Shown in pieces: positions 1 through 6,760 of a stretch of DNA of 9,173 nt. Location of the stretch: contig FR892187.1 of assembly GCA_000433115.1 (NCBI GenBank), forward strand, positions 9,336-18,508, given 5' to 3'. The DNA is from Ruminococcus sp. CAG:382 (lineage in GTDB: Bacteria; Bacillota; Clostridia; Oscillospirales; CAG-382). The position numbers and the translations under genes are program-made. The notes beneath the pieces were generated by a model, which was given only the letters and a program-made list of their open reading frames with translations, did no database searches and was not told where the DNA came from. The stretch's first letter is position 1. Every line of letters starts with the position of its first letter.

Positions 1-685
1 CAGCAGGAACATCGGCGTACACCATAAGTTCGTCAAGGAAAACCCATGCGCTTCCCCTTGTAATTGTAAACTTGACATAACGTGCGGTCATATACTGCTT
101 GCAGTCAAGATTGTAGATGCCCATGGTGTCCGCAACATATTCGCAGGCCCTGAGCGAACCCGCTCTTGTCCAGCTTTTACCGTCAACCGAAACATTGATT
201 GATACGGAGGATGGCGGAGCTATACCTGCGACCTTAGTCAGAAGAAAGCTACCCGCAAAGCCATCAATATTATCATATTCTCTGCCGAGATCAATAACAA
301 CATCAAATTTGCCTGACGCGGGCGCATAGCCGGAAAGCTTTGTGTCGCCGTAGCCGACGTCGGTCTGAGGCGCAAAGTTACCGTCGGTGAGCTCAGCTTT
401 GTATGAATCCTCGTATGCTGCGCCGGCTTCCTCGGTATTTGTATACGAACATCCGGTGCTTATCACCGTTTTGAATTCGGGATTGATGGCATCAGGTTCT
501 GATGATTCTTCTTTCGAATGATCTTTTGATTCTTCCTTTGAATCGTCATCTGAGCTGTTTTGTGATTCAACAGATGATATGTTTTCGCTTGCAGGCTCTG
601 ATTCAGTCTGATCATTATTGCAGGCAACGAGAGTCGATGAGAGGATAAGTGCCGCAAGCAATAGTGTAAAAATACGTTTTTTCAT
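1..685 (-). CDS. Discoidin-like lipoprotein, partial (runs off left edge)
   Basis: The first 228 codons of an open frame are visible, reading leftward with no stop before position 1. Residues 1-22 are a lipoprotein signal peptide: MKKR, a hydrophobic stretch, then lipobox LVAC with Cys22 as the acylated residue, so the protein should sit on the outer face of the membrane. Residues 23-68 are a low-complexity Ser/Glu/Asp/Lys linker with a repeated SKEES unit. From about residue 75 a beta-rich domain begins. It contains LTDG, VVIDLGREYDNI, SINVSVDGKSW, ARYVKFTI and FLDELMVY, the strand pattern of discoidin/F5-8 type C carbohydrate-binding jelly rolls. I recall a similar N-terminal domain in clostridial DUF4855 proteins, but that is a weak link. 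The ATG overlaps the stop of the upstream isomerase gene (TAATG), with AAAAGGTG just ahead of it, so the two are probably translationally coupled. Ligand and full length are unknown. Confidence 0.8.
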   Translation of the reverse strand, partial: MKKRIFTLLLAALILSSTLVACNNDQTESEPASENISSVESQNSSDDDSKEESKDHSKEESSEPDAINPEFKTVISTGCSYTNTEEAGAAYEDSYKAELTDGNFAPQTDVGYGDTKLSGYAPASGKFDVVIDLGREYDNIDGFAGSFLLTKVAGIAPPSSVSINVSVDGKSWTRAGSLRACEYVADTMGIYNLDCKQYMTARYVKFTITRGSAWVFLDELMVYADVPA

Positions 686-1353
686 TATTTCACCTTTTCG
701 GGTTCTGGGTAGCTGACACCATGCGTATCAACATAGGCTTTTGTGAGAGTGAGGGGATTGGAGAGCATTCCGTTGTATCCGGGGACAACGTCGGAAGCGA
801 TTTTTTGAACGACTTCCATGCCGTCAATAACTTTACCGAAGGCGGCGTATTCACCGTCAAGCCACTCTGCTGTACCGAGCATTATGAAGAACTGGCTTCC
901 GGCAGAATCGGGCATCTGTGATCTTGCCATGGATATCACGCCCTCAGTATGCAGAAGGTCGTTCTTGAAACCGTTGCTTGAAAATTCACCTTTGATACTG
1001 TAACCGGGACCACCCGTGCCGGTACCGGTGGGATCTCCGCCCTGAAGCATAAATCCTGCTATACAGCGGTGGAATTTGTTGTTGTCGTAAAAACCGGATT
1101 TTACAAGAGAAATGAAATTATTTACGGTGTTAGGTGCAACATCGGGATAAAGTTCAATCGCAACAGTTCCGTAATCCTTGATCTCGATTTCAACGACCGG
1201 ATTTTTTGTGTCGTAATTCATTGTTTTTTCGTTTCCTTTCGCTGTCGTCTCGCCATTGTTTTGAGATTGAGCACCGTTTTCGCTGTCGGAATTGCAAGCA
1301 CCGAAGGCTACAAGTGTCAGTACAGCCATAAGCAGAACAACGATTTTTTTCAT
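685..1353 (-). CDS. Cyclophilin-type peptidyl-prolyl cis-trans isomerase, lipoprotein
   Basis: This 222-residue protein should catalyse cis-trans isomerisation of X-Pro bonds in proteins outside the membrane. A signal peptide ends in FGAC, with Cys20 as the probable lipid anchor (Phe at -3 is slightly atypical). A Ser/Asn/Gly linker follows to about residue 48. The cyclophilin domain spans about residues 52-215. Its landmarks are FHRCIAGFMLQGGDPTGTGTG (residues 94 onward; Arg96, Phe101 and Gln104 match the catalytic Arg, Phe and Gln of human CypA), GVISMARS, SAGSQFFIML, and WLDGEYAAFGKV. In the last motif Trp164 is kept, but Tyr169 replaces the His found in CypA, a common bacterial variation. 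The start has AAAGGA 8 nt upstream. It lies downstream of the hydrogenase operon and a hairpin, and its stop overlaps the next lipoprotein start. It may share transcripts with that lipoprotein and assist envelope protein folding; the client is unknown. Confidence 0.93.
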   Translation of the reverse strand: MKKIVVLLMAVLTLVAFGACNSDSENGAQSQNNGETTAKGNEKTMNYDTKNPVVEIEIKDYGTVAIELYPDVAPNTVNNFISLVKSGFYDNNKFHRCIAGFMLQGGDPTGTGTGGPGYSIKGEFSSNGFKNDLLHTEGVISMARSQMPDSAGSQFFIMLGTAEWLDGEYAAFGKVIDGMEVVQKIASDVVPGYNGMLSNPLTLTKAYVDTHGVSYPEPEKVK

Positions 1354-1384
1354 ACATTATTTCCTTTCAGGTAACAAATGAAGT

Positions 1385-1415
1385 CGGGCGGCAGAATAAG
1401 AGCTTCTGCCGCCCG
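1385..1415 (-). terminator. Strong GC hairpin after the hydrogenase operon
   Basis: A perfect 12-bp stem (CGGGCGGCAGAA at 1385-1396 pairing with TTCTGCCGCCCG at 1404-1415) encloses a 7-nt loop. It lies 75 nt after the hndD stop and 31 nt before the isomerase start. On the minus strand the stem is followed by ACTTCATTTGTTAC, which is T-rich but has no continuous U-run. It is therefore probably a leaky intrinsic terminator, or a stabilising 3' hairpin that lets some transcription enter the lipoprotein pair. Confidence 0.7.
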
Positions 1416-1489
1416 CAATAAATCAGTGCTGTGATATACTTGCTGCAACAGACCTCATGAAATTCATGATCGTTCGCGGCAGTTTTATA

Positions 1490-3232
1490 TTATTTGTATT
1501 TGGGTCTGGGAATATAGTGCGTATGAAGAAGCTCGTGCGCCTTATGGCTGTTCGGCTCGCCGAGATAATCGGCATAAAGCTTTTTGAGCTCTTCATTTTC
1601 ATGACTCTTTCTCTTTGCCTTTGAAGCATCCTCACCGTAAATTGCCTTGGCGCGGACAACCTTCGGGTCGACGTAAGAAAGATCCTTTGCATTGACAATG
1701 GGCTGACCGCCGCCTGTCACGCAACCGCCGGGGCAACACATAACTTCGATAAAGTCATATGTCTTTTCGCCGCTCTTAATGGAGTTAAGAAGTTTCTTTG
1801 CGTTTGCAGTACCATGAGCAACAGCGACACGGACGATCTTACCGTCAAGATCGATTTCGGCTTCCTTGACTCCTTCAATACCACGAACCGCAGTAAAATC
1901 GACACCTTTGAGTTCTTTTTTCGTAACGACCTCATAGACGGTACGGAGCGCAGCCTCCATAACGCCGCCGGTTACGCCGAAAATAACGCCGGCGCCGGTG
2001 GATTCGCCAAGAAGAGAGTCAAAATCTTCGTCGGGAAGTCTTGCAAAATCGATGCCGGCGACCTTGATCATTCTCGCAAGTTCACGCACGGTAAGGACGG
2101 CATCAACATCCTGAAGGCCGTTGTTCGAGAGCTCTTCGCGGGCAGCTTCAAACTTCTTTGCAGTGCAGGGCATTACGGAAACCATGTAAATCTTGGCGGG
2201 GTCGATGCCCATTTTTTCTGCGTAGTAGCTCTTGACAATTGCGCCGAGCATTTCGTGAGGAGATTTGCAGGTTGAGAGATTGGGAAGGAATTCGGGGAAG
2301 AATTCTTCGCAGTACTTGACCCAACCGGGAGAGCAGGATGTAATCATCGGAAGAACGCCGTTATTGTTCATTCTGTTGAGAAGCTCAGTACCCTCTTCCA
2401 TGATCGTAAGATCTGCGCCGAAATCTGTGTCGAACACCTTATCAAAGCCAAGTCTGCGGAGAGCTGCCGCAAGCTTGCCTGTTACAGCCGTGCCCATAGG
2501 AATACCGAATTCCTCGCCAAGTGAAGCTCTTACGGCGGGAGCGGGCTGAACAACAACATACTTATCCGGATCGGAAAGTGCTGCCCAGACATCCTGTGTG
2601 GAATCCTTTTCGTGAAGTGCGCCGGTGGGACATGAGACGATACACTGACCGCAGTTGACGCAGGGGCTGTCCGCAAGGGACTTGCCGTAAACACAGCCGA
2701 TCACGGTTTTGAAACCTCGCTTGGAGGCGCCGATAGCACCTATACCCTGTACACCGTTACAAGCAGCGATGCAACGGCGGCAGTTGATGCACTTGGAATT
2801 GTCCCTCACAATAGAAGGAGAAAGTGCGTCGACAGTATGTTCAACCTTATCACCGTCGTAAGGATATTCGGTCACACCGTATTCATTACAGAGCGACTGG
2901 AATTCGCAGCTGCCGGAACGTACGCAAGAGGTGCATTCTCTGTTATGATTGGAAAGCAAAAGTTCGAGATTTGTTCTTCTTGCTTTACGGAGCTTTTCGT
3001 TATTTGTATAGACCTCCATACCCTCGGCAACGGGGAGAGTGCAGGCTGCCTGAGGTGCTCTGCCGCCCTTGGTTTCGACAAGGCAGATACGACATGCGCC
3101 TATCTGGTTGACGCCCTTGAGGTAGCAGAGCGTGGGGATATTTATTCCTGCTTCGCGAGCGGCTTCGATAACGGTATAGTCAGCAGGAACCGTTACGTTT
3201 ACGCCGTCAATAGTTAAATTAACTGTTTTCAT
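1490..3232 (-). CDS. hndD: [FeFe] hydrogenase catalytic subunit, NAD(P)-linked (HndD/HydA type)
   Basis: This is the catalytic subunit that makes or oxidises H2 at the H-cluster, 580 residues, cytoplasmic. The modular order is typical of multimeric NAD(P)-linked enzymes. First comes an N-terminal plant-type [2Fe-2S] domain (Cys36, 47, 50, 64). Then a His-Cys3 [4Fe-4S] site follows (His96, Cys100, 103, 109). Next is a two-cluster ferredoxin domain (Cys148, 151, 154, 158 and Cys191, 194, 197, 201). The H-cluster domain follows with L1 TSCSPGW (298-304), L2 MPCTAKKFE (354-362) and L3 EVMCCPGGCVTGGGQP (496-511). A C-terminal small-subunit-like segment includes the NSHKAHELLHTHY stretch. L1 has Ser where TSCCPGW enzymes have a second Cys; I recall this variant as usual in the NADH-dependent group. 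The start is set by GGGAGG in the 13-nt gap after hndC. It is the last gene of the operon. Maturases HydEFG are not in this window. Confidence 0.97.
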   Translation of the reverse strand: MKTVNLTIDGVNVTVPADYTVIEAAREAGINIPTLCYLKGVNQIGACRICLVETKGGRAPQAACTLPVAEGMEVYTNNEKLRKARRTNLELLLSNHNRECTSCVRSGSCEFQSLCNEYGVTEYPYDGDKVEHTVDALSPSIVRDNSKCINCRRCIAACNGVQGIGAIGASKRGFKTVIGCVYGKSLADSPCVNCGQCIVSCPTGALHEKDSTQDVWAALSDPDKYVVVQPAPAVRASLGEEFGIPMGTAVTGKLAAALRRLGFDKVFDTDFGADLTIMEEGTELLNRMNNNGVLPMITSCSPGWVKYCEEFFPEFLPNLSTCKSPHEMLGAIVKSYYAEKMGIDPAKIYMVSVMPCTAKKFEAAREELSNNGLQDVDAVLTVRELARMIKVAGIDFARLPDEDFDSLLGESTGAGVIFGVTGGVMEAALRTVYEVVTKKELKGVDFTAVRGIEGVKEAEIDLDGKIVRVAVAHGTANAKKLLNSIKSGEKTYDFIEVMCCPGGCVTGGGQPIVNAKDLSYVDPKVVRAKAIYGEDASKAKRKSHENEELKKLYADYLGEPNSHKAHELLHTHYIPRPKYK

Positions 3233-3245
3233 TGTTTAACCTCCC

Positions 3246-5036
3246 TTAGTTCTTGCTGATAGCGCCGAACTTACAAGTATCCATACAGCTACCGCACTTG
3301 ATGCACTTAGCCTGATCAATGACATACGGATGCTTGATTTCGCCGCTGATGGCGTTGGTGGGACATTTACGGGAACAAGCACTGCAGCCCTTGCACTTAT
3401 CCGCATCGATTACAAAGCTTGCGAGCGCCTTACACTGATGTGCGGGGCAACGTTTTTCGCGGATATGTGCTTCGTATTCATCTCTGAAATATCTGAGAGT
3501 CGAAAGGACAGGATTAGGTGCTGTCTGACCGAGGGCACAGAGTGAAGTTGATTTTATGTTCAGAGCGAGTTCTTCGAGCTTTTCGATGTCGCCTTCCTCG
3601 CCCTTACCTTTTGTGATACGGTTGAGAATGTCAAGCATTCTTCTTGTGCCGATACGGCACGGTGTACATTTACCGCAGGATTCGTCAACGGTAAATTCAA
3701 GGAAGAACTTTGCAATGTCGACCATGCAGTTATCTTCGTCCATGATGATCATACCGCCGGAACCCATCATTGCACCGATGGACTGGAGCGAGTCATAATC
3801 GATCGGGACATCCATCTGCGAAGCGGGTACGCAACCGCCGGAAGGACCGCCGAGCTGAGCTGCCTTGAACTTTTTCCCGCCGGGAATGCCGCCGCCGATT
3901 TCTTCGACAATCTGTCTCAGAGTCGTACCCATGGGGACTTCGACAAGCCCGGTATGAGTGATCTTACCACCGAGAGCGAAAACCTTGGTGCCGGTGGATT
4001 TTTCGGTACCGACAGACTTGAACCAATCGGCGCCGTTACGGATTATCTGAGCAATATTTGCAAGAGTTTCAACATTGTTGATGACAGTAGGACGACCGAA
4101 CAGACCCTTTACTGCAGGGAACGGAGGACGGGGACGCGGCTCACCGCGGTGACCTTCGATAGATGTGAGAAGTGCAGTCTCTTCGCCGCAGACAAACGCG
4201 CCTGCGCCGAGACGAAGCTGGATATCAAAATTGAATCCGGTGCCGAAAATATCCTTACCGAGCATGCCGTATTCTCTTGCTTGCTCAATCGCGATCTGAA
4301 GTCTCTTGACTGCGATAGGATACTCTGCGCGGACATAGATATAGCCTTCATCTGCACCGATCGCATAGCCGGCGATAGCCATTGCTTCAAGCACGGCATG
4401 AGGGTCGCCTTCAAGGATTGAACGATCCATAAATGCACCGGGGTCGCCTTCGTCGGCGTTGCATACGACATATTTTTTGCAAGGTTCGGGTGTCATTGCG
4501 AACATCCACTTACGACCGGTCGGGAAACCGGCACCGCCGCGTCCGCGGATACCGGAAGCAAGGACAACGTCAACAACATCCTTGGGAGTCATTGATGTCA
4601 GAACCTTACCGAGAGCCTCATAGCCGTGAACCGCTATGTATTCATCAATATTTTCAGGATCGATAACACCGCAGTTACGGAGTGCAAGGCGATTCTGTGC
4701 CTTGTAGAATCTTGTGTCGGAAAGAGCCGAGCTGTGCTCGCCTTCAACTACGGGATCGTTATAAACCATTCTTTCGACGGGACGCCCCTTGAGGAGGTGT
4801 TCCTCGACAATTTCGGGAATTTCTTCAACTGTTACTCTGCTGTAAAAAACACCTTCAGGGTAAACGATCATGATCGGACCGAGAGCGCAGAGACCGAAGC
4901 AACCGGTCTGCACAACCTTTATCTCTTTATCAAGACCCTTCTTTGCGAGCTCGGCAATAAGAGCTTCTTTGACGGCGTGGCTGTTTGAAGAAGTACAACC
5001 GGTGCCGGCACATATAAGAACGTGCGAACGTATCAT
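3246..5036 (-). CDS. hndC: NAD(P)-binding, FMN-containing hydrogenase subunit (HndC/NuoF-like)
   Basis: This 596-residue NuoF-family subunit should oxidise or reduce NAD(P)(H) at FMN and pass electrons through Fe-S clusters to the hydrogenase subunit. Residues 1-90 are a thioredoxin-like [2Fe-2S] domain with Cys9-x4-Cys14 and Cys46-x3-Cys50. The NuoF core follows: FMN/NAD loop GRGGAGFPTGRKW (about 165-177), NADEGDPGAFMDR (193-205), and GAGAFVCGEETALL (277-290). The N3-type [4Fe-4S] site has Cys454, 457, 460 and Cys500. The C-terminus adds a two-[4Fe-4S] ferredoxin domain (Cys548, 551, 554, 558 and Cys578, 581, 584, 588), typical of HydB/HndC and absent from ordinary complex I NuoF. A GGAGG sits 9 nt before the ATG. 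The gene is 22 nt after hndB and 13 nt before hndD. The domain set fits the electron-bifurcating/confurcating family, but whether ferredoxin is used, and NADH versus NADPH, cannot be read from the sequence alone. Confidence 0.97.
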   Translation of the reverse strand: MIRSHVLICAGTGCTSSNSHAVKEALIAELAKKGLDKEIKVVQTGCFGLCALGPIMIVYPEGVFYSRVTVEEIPEIVEEHLLKGRPVERMVYNDPVVEGEHSSALSDTRFYKAQNRLALRNCGVIDPENIDEYIAVHGYEALGKVLTSMTPKDVVDVVLASGIRGRGGAGFPTGRKWMFAMTPEPCKKYVVCNADEGDPGAFMDRSILEGDPHAVLEAMAIAGYAIGADEGYIYVRAEYPIAVKRLQIAIEQAREYGMLGKDIFGTGFNFDIQLRLGAGAFVCGEETALLTSIEGHRGEPRPRPPFPAVKGLFGRPTVINNVETLANIAQIIRNGADWFKSVGTEKSTGTKVFALGGKITHTGLVEVPMGTTLRQIVEEIGGGIPGGKKFKAAQLGGPSGGCVPASQMDVPIDYDSLQSIGAMMGSGGMIIMDEDNCMVDIAKFFLEFTVDESCGKCTPCRIGTRRMLDILNRITKGKGEEGDIEKLEELALNIKSTSLCALGQTAPNPVLSTLRYFRDEYEAHIREKRCPAHQCKALASFVIDADKCKGCSACSRKCPTNAISGEIKHPYVIDQAKCIKCGSCMDTCKFGAISKN

Positions 5037-5058
5037 TTATTATATCCTCCGTTTCCGA

Positions 5059-5418
5059 TTACTTTTTCATGTATTCAGCAACAGGACATCCGCCCTTGAT
5101 ATGCTGAGATACGACTTCTTTAGCCTTGTCCGCGTTCATATGAACGTATGTGACTGTTTCCTTTTCGGGCATGATGATCTGAACGACAGGCTCGTTTTCG
5201 CAGTCGCCCATGCATCCGCTCTGAGTAACGGTGACGGTTTCGATAAGGTCGGTACCGTTGATTTCGTCGACGAACGTACCAAGAACGTCTCTTGCTCCGG
5301 CGGCAATACCGCAGGTGCCCATTCCAACTACTATGCGGATGTTGTTTAAGCCGTGGCGCAGGGCGATCTTATTCTTGTTTTTCTCCCTGATTTCAGCAAG
5401 TTCCGCTAATGTTTTCAT
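5059..5418 (-). CDS. hndB: Thioredoxin-like [2Fe-2S] ferredoxin subunit of hydrogenase (HndB-like)
   Basis: A 119-residue small subunit, with a helical N-terminal 25 residues and then a thioredoxin-fold ferredoxin domain. The landmarks are RIVVGMGTCGIAAGA (28-42) and TQSGCMGDC (65-73), followed by the strand-helix end found in the HydD/HndB family. Visible cysteines are Cys36, Cys69, Cys73 and Cys111. Compared with the Cys-x4-Cys...Cys-x3-Cys set in the N-terminal domain of HndC, the first cysteine is a glycine here, so a standard four-Cys [2Fe-2S] site is incomplete unless another residue substitutes. I believe this is a family trait, not damage. The start is chosen by AAAGGA 9 nt upstream. 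The position between the ATPase and hndC, with short gaps (32 and 22 nt), makes it part of the hydrogenase transcript. It probably relays electrons or stabilises the complex. Confidence 0.9.
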   Translation of the reverse strand: MKTLAELAEIREKNKNKIALRHGLNNIRIVVGMGTCGIAAGARDVLGTFVDEINGTDLIETVTVTQSGCMGDCENEPVVQIIMPEKETVTYVHMNADKAKEVVSQHIKGGCPVAEYMKK

Positions 5419-5450
5419 ATTGCTTTATCCTTTCAAAGGTATTTATTATT

Positions 5451-6050
5451 TTATTCATACTGTTCCGTGAGATATTCGCCGATCCATTTCAGAACCGTCG
5501 GCATCGACAGCGGAGTCCCGCCGAGAATATCTCTGATATCATGTGTATCCAATGTAACGACTTTTTCGTGTAATGTGTGTGCAAATCGCAGATCGGAATC
5601 GCCAAGGCCCGAAACGATCGAAACTACCGTTTCCGGCATACGCCCGATAGGAATGCTTCCCTTGCCGTTTTTCATAAACACAGCGGACACAACAGTGCCG
5701 TGATCCGCACCGGTATTGCTCGTAATACCGAACACGCCTCCCGTCATCTCGGCTTTCGCACGAAATATCGGAAGTCCCATGCCAACACGCCTCGTTTTGC
5801 GTGACGTATAAAGAATTGACAACGCATCCGCCGGTTTTTCGATCCCTTTTCCGTTATCTTTGATCATAACAGTTATACTGTCATCGGTTTCGTTAACGGT
5901 AAGTTCGATTTCCGTAGCACAGGCTTCAAGAGAATTGCGTACAATGTCAAGAGCAAGCAATGAAATGTCGCCCATACTTGCGGTAACTGCCGAAACAAGA
6001 TCGTATTCACTTGCAGTCAGTATTTCATCTGTCTGTTCTGAGTGCAACAT
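5451..6050 (-). CDS. GHKL-family ATP-binding protein embedded in the hydrogenase operon
   Basis: This 199-residue protein contains a histidine-kinase/anti-sigma type ATPase fold. The N-box is DIVRNSLEA (35-43; Asp35 takes the usual Glu position, Asn39 binds Mg), the G1 box is DNGKG (65-69), and the G2 box is GMGL (90-93) after a basic SRKTRR run. A GTVVSAVF strand (118-125) closes the domain. There is no dimerisation/His-phosphotransfer domain, no transmembrane segment and no receiver domain. Residues about 133-199 form a C-terminal extension ending LDTHDIRDILGG...VLKWIGEYL that I cannot assign to a named domain. I recall similar ATPases beside [FeFe] hydrogenase genes in thermophilic Clostridia, so the association looks conserved, but the role is unknown. 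It could be a regulator, a kinase acting on a partner, or an assembly factor. The first ATG (6050) has only a weak upstream GGAT. Met26 (5975) starts MGDISLLALDIV, closer to how I remember homologues beginning, but also lacks a Shine-Dalgarno sequence. Confidence 0.85.
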   Translation of the reverse strand: MLHSEQTDEILTASEYDLVSAVTASMGDISLLALDIVRNSLEACATEIELTVNETDDSITVMIKDNGKGIEKPADALSILYTSRKTRRVGMGLPIFRAKAEMTGGVFGITSNTGADHGTVVSAVFMKNGKGSIPIGRMPETVVSIVSGLGDSDLRFAHTLHEKVVTLDTHDIRDILGGTPLSMPTVLKWIGEYLTEQYE

Positions 6051-6128
6051 GATATCCGTATACCCGAAAAAAGACCCACACTCTGCCGTCGGGACGCAAC
6101 AAAGTACGAAAGGTCAATACCGTGGTGA

Positions 6129-6614
6129 TCAGTTATTTCTGTATTTTTCAAGGATGCCCTTGATGTCGGAAGGTACAAGTCTGCCGTAAACATCGTTATT
6201 TATGGTCATGACCGGAGCAAGACCGCAGCAACCGAGGCAGCGTGTGTCCTGAATTGAGAAAACTCCGTCGGGAGTGGTTTCACCTGATTTGATGCCGAGT
6301 TCTTTTTCAACCTCGGCGAGAACGGCTGCCGCGCCCTTGACGTAGCAAGCAGTACCTGTGCAGACGGCAACGACATATTCACCCTTGGGCTGAAGAGAAA
6401 ACTGAGCGTAAAAAGTCGCAACGCCGTAAACATCAGAGACCGGGATGTCAAGAGAATCAGCAATAAGCTGCTGGATGTCGAAAGGAAGATAGCCGAAAAG
6501 TTCCTGAGCCTTCTGCATGATCGGCATAAGCGGACCCTGCACGTCCTTGTGACCCGCGATGAACTCCTTCAGTTCGGCGGTCTTTTCTTCGAACTGTTGT
6601 TTTGTAAGTGCCAT
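6129..6614 (-). CDS. hndA: NuoE-like [2Fe-2S] hydrogenase subunit (HndA/HydC type)
   Basis: A 161-residue NuoE/24-kDa family subunit and the first gene of the operon. A helical N-terminal domain (1-75) contains the family signature GYLPFDIQQLIAD and VYGVATFYAQF. A thioredoxin-like domain follows with the [2Fe-2S] ligands Cys85-x4-Cys90 (CTGTAC) and Cys126-x3-Cys130 (CLGCC), then GLAPVMTINNDVYGRL. Cys129 is an extra cysteine where Ala is usual. The subunit pairs with the NuoF-like protein and carries an auxiliary cluster near the flavin. The start is set by AGGAGG 10 nt upstream of the ATG, and a sigma-A promoter lies about 60 nt upstream. The stop is TGA. The 78-nt gap to the ATPase gene is the longest in the operon. 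Confidence 0.96.
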   Translation of the reverse strand: MALTKQQFEEKTAELKEFIAGHKDVQGPLMPIMQKAQELFGYLPFDIQQLIADSLDIPVSDVYGVATFYAQFSLQPKGEYVVAVCTGTACYVKGAAAVLAEVEKELGIKSGETTPDGVFSIQDTRCLGCCGLAPVMTINNDVYGRLVPSDIKGILEKYRNN

Positions 6615-6650
6615 TAATAATGGGCCTCCTGTTGACTGATTTGTTGTAAT

Positions 6651-6665
6651 ACGGGTGCAACCCGT
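6651..6665 (-). promoter_or_regulatory. 5'-end hairpin of the hydrogenase mRNA leader
   Basis: ACGGGT (6651-6656) and ACCCGT (6660-6665) are perfect inverted repeats with a 3-nt loop. With the promoter predicted at 6673-6701, transcription would begin near 6665-6666, so this stem would form the very 5' end of the message. Such 5'-terminal hairpins can protect mRNA from 5'-end-dependent decay. It could also be a small protein-binding palindrome just downstream of the -10 box. Confidence 0.4.
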
Positions 6666-6672
6666 TCAAATC

Positions 6673-6701
6673 ATTGTAACACAAAAAAAAGCAAAATACA
6701 A
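6673..6701 (-). promoter_or_regulatory. Sigma-A promoter of the hydrogenase operon
   Basis: Reading leftward, TTGTAT (6701-6696) and TACAAT (6678-6673) are separated by exactly 17 nt. An A/T-only stretch (about 6702-6717) lies just upstream of the -35 and could act as an UP element. The predicted start near 6666 gives a leader of about 50 nt that includes the AGGAGG of hndA. No second promoter is evident inside the operon. Confidence 0.75.
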
Positions 6702-6719
6702 GATATTTTTTATATTTTC

Positions 6720-6760
6720 CCTATGTTTATATCGATTAATTCTATCGATATAAACATAGG
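6720..6760. promoter_or_regulatory. Perfect 17-bp inverted repeat, candidate LysR operator
   Basis: CCTATGTTTATATCGAT (6720-6736) is followed by a 7-nt spacer and its exact reverse complement (6744-6760). It lies between the divergent hydrogenase and lysR promoters. Its centre (6740) is about 74 nt upstream of the predicted hydrogenase start and about 130 nt upstream of the predicted lysR start. LysR-family activators commonly bind a dyad around -65 of the target gene, so this is a natural operator candidate. There is no T-run on either side and it sits between divergent genes, so it is not a terminator. Confidence 0.6.

Noticed and set aside
1814..2275. Long plus-strand open frames opposite the hydrogenase genes (also 3954-4421, 4870-5349 and others)
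   Set aside because: They lie antisense to strongly supported genes, lack ribosome-binding sites and resemble no protein family; they are by-products of the coding strand's codon pattern.
3212..3224. Palindrome AGTTAA-A-TTAACT near the hndD start, reminiscent of Rex half-sites
   Set aside because: It lies inside the coding sequence (codons for TVNLTI) with a 1-nt spacer, not the 18-bp Rex arrangement; probably chance.
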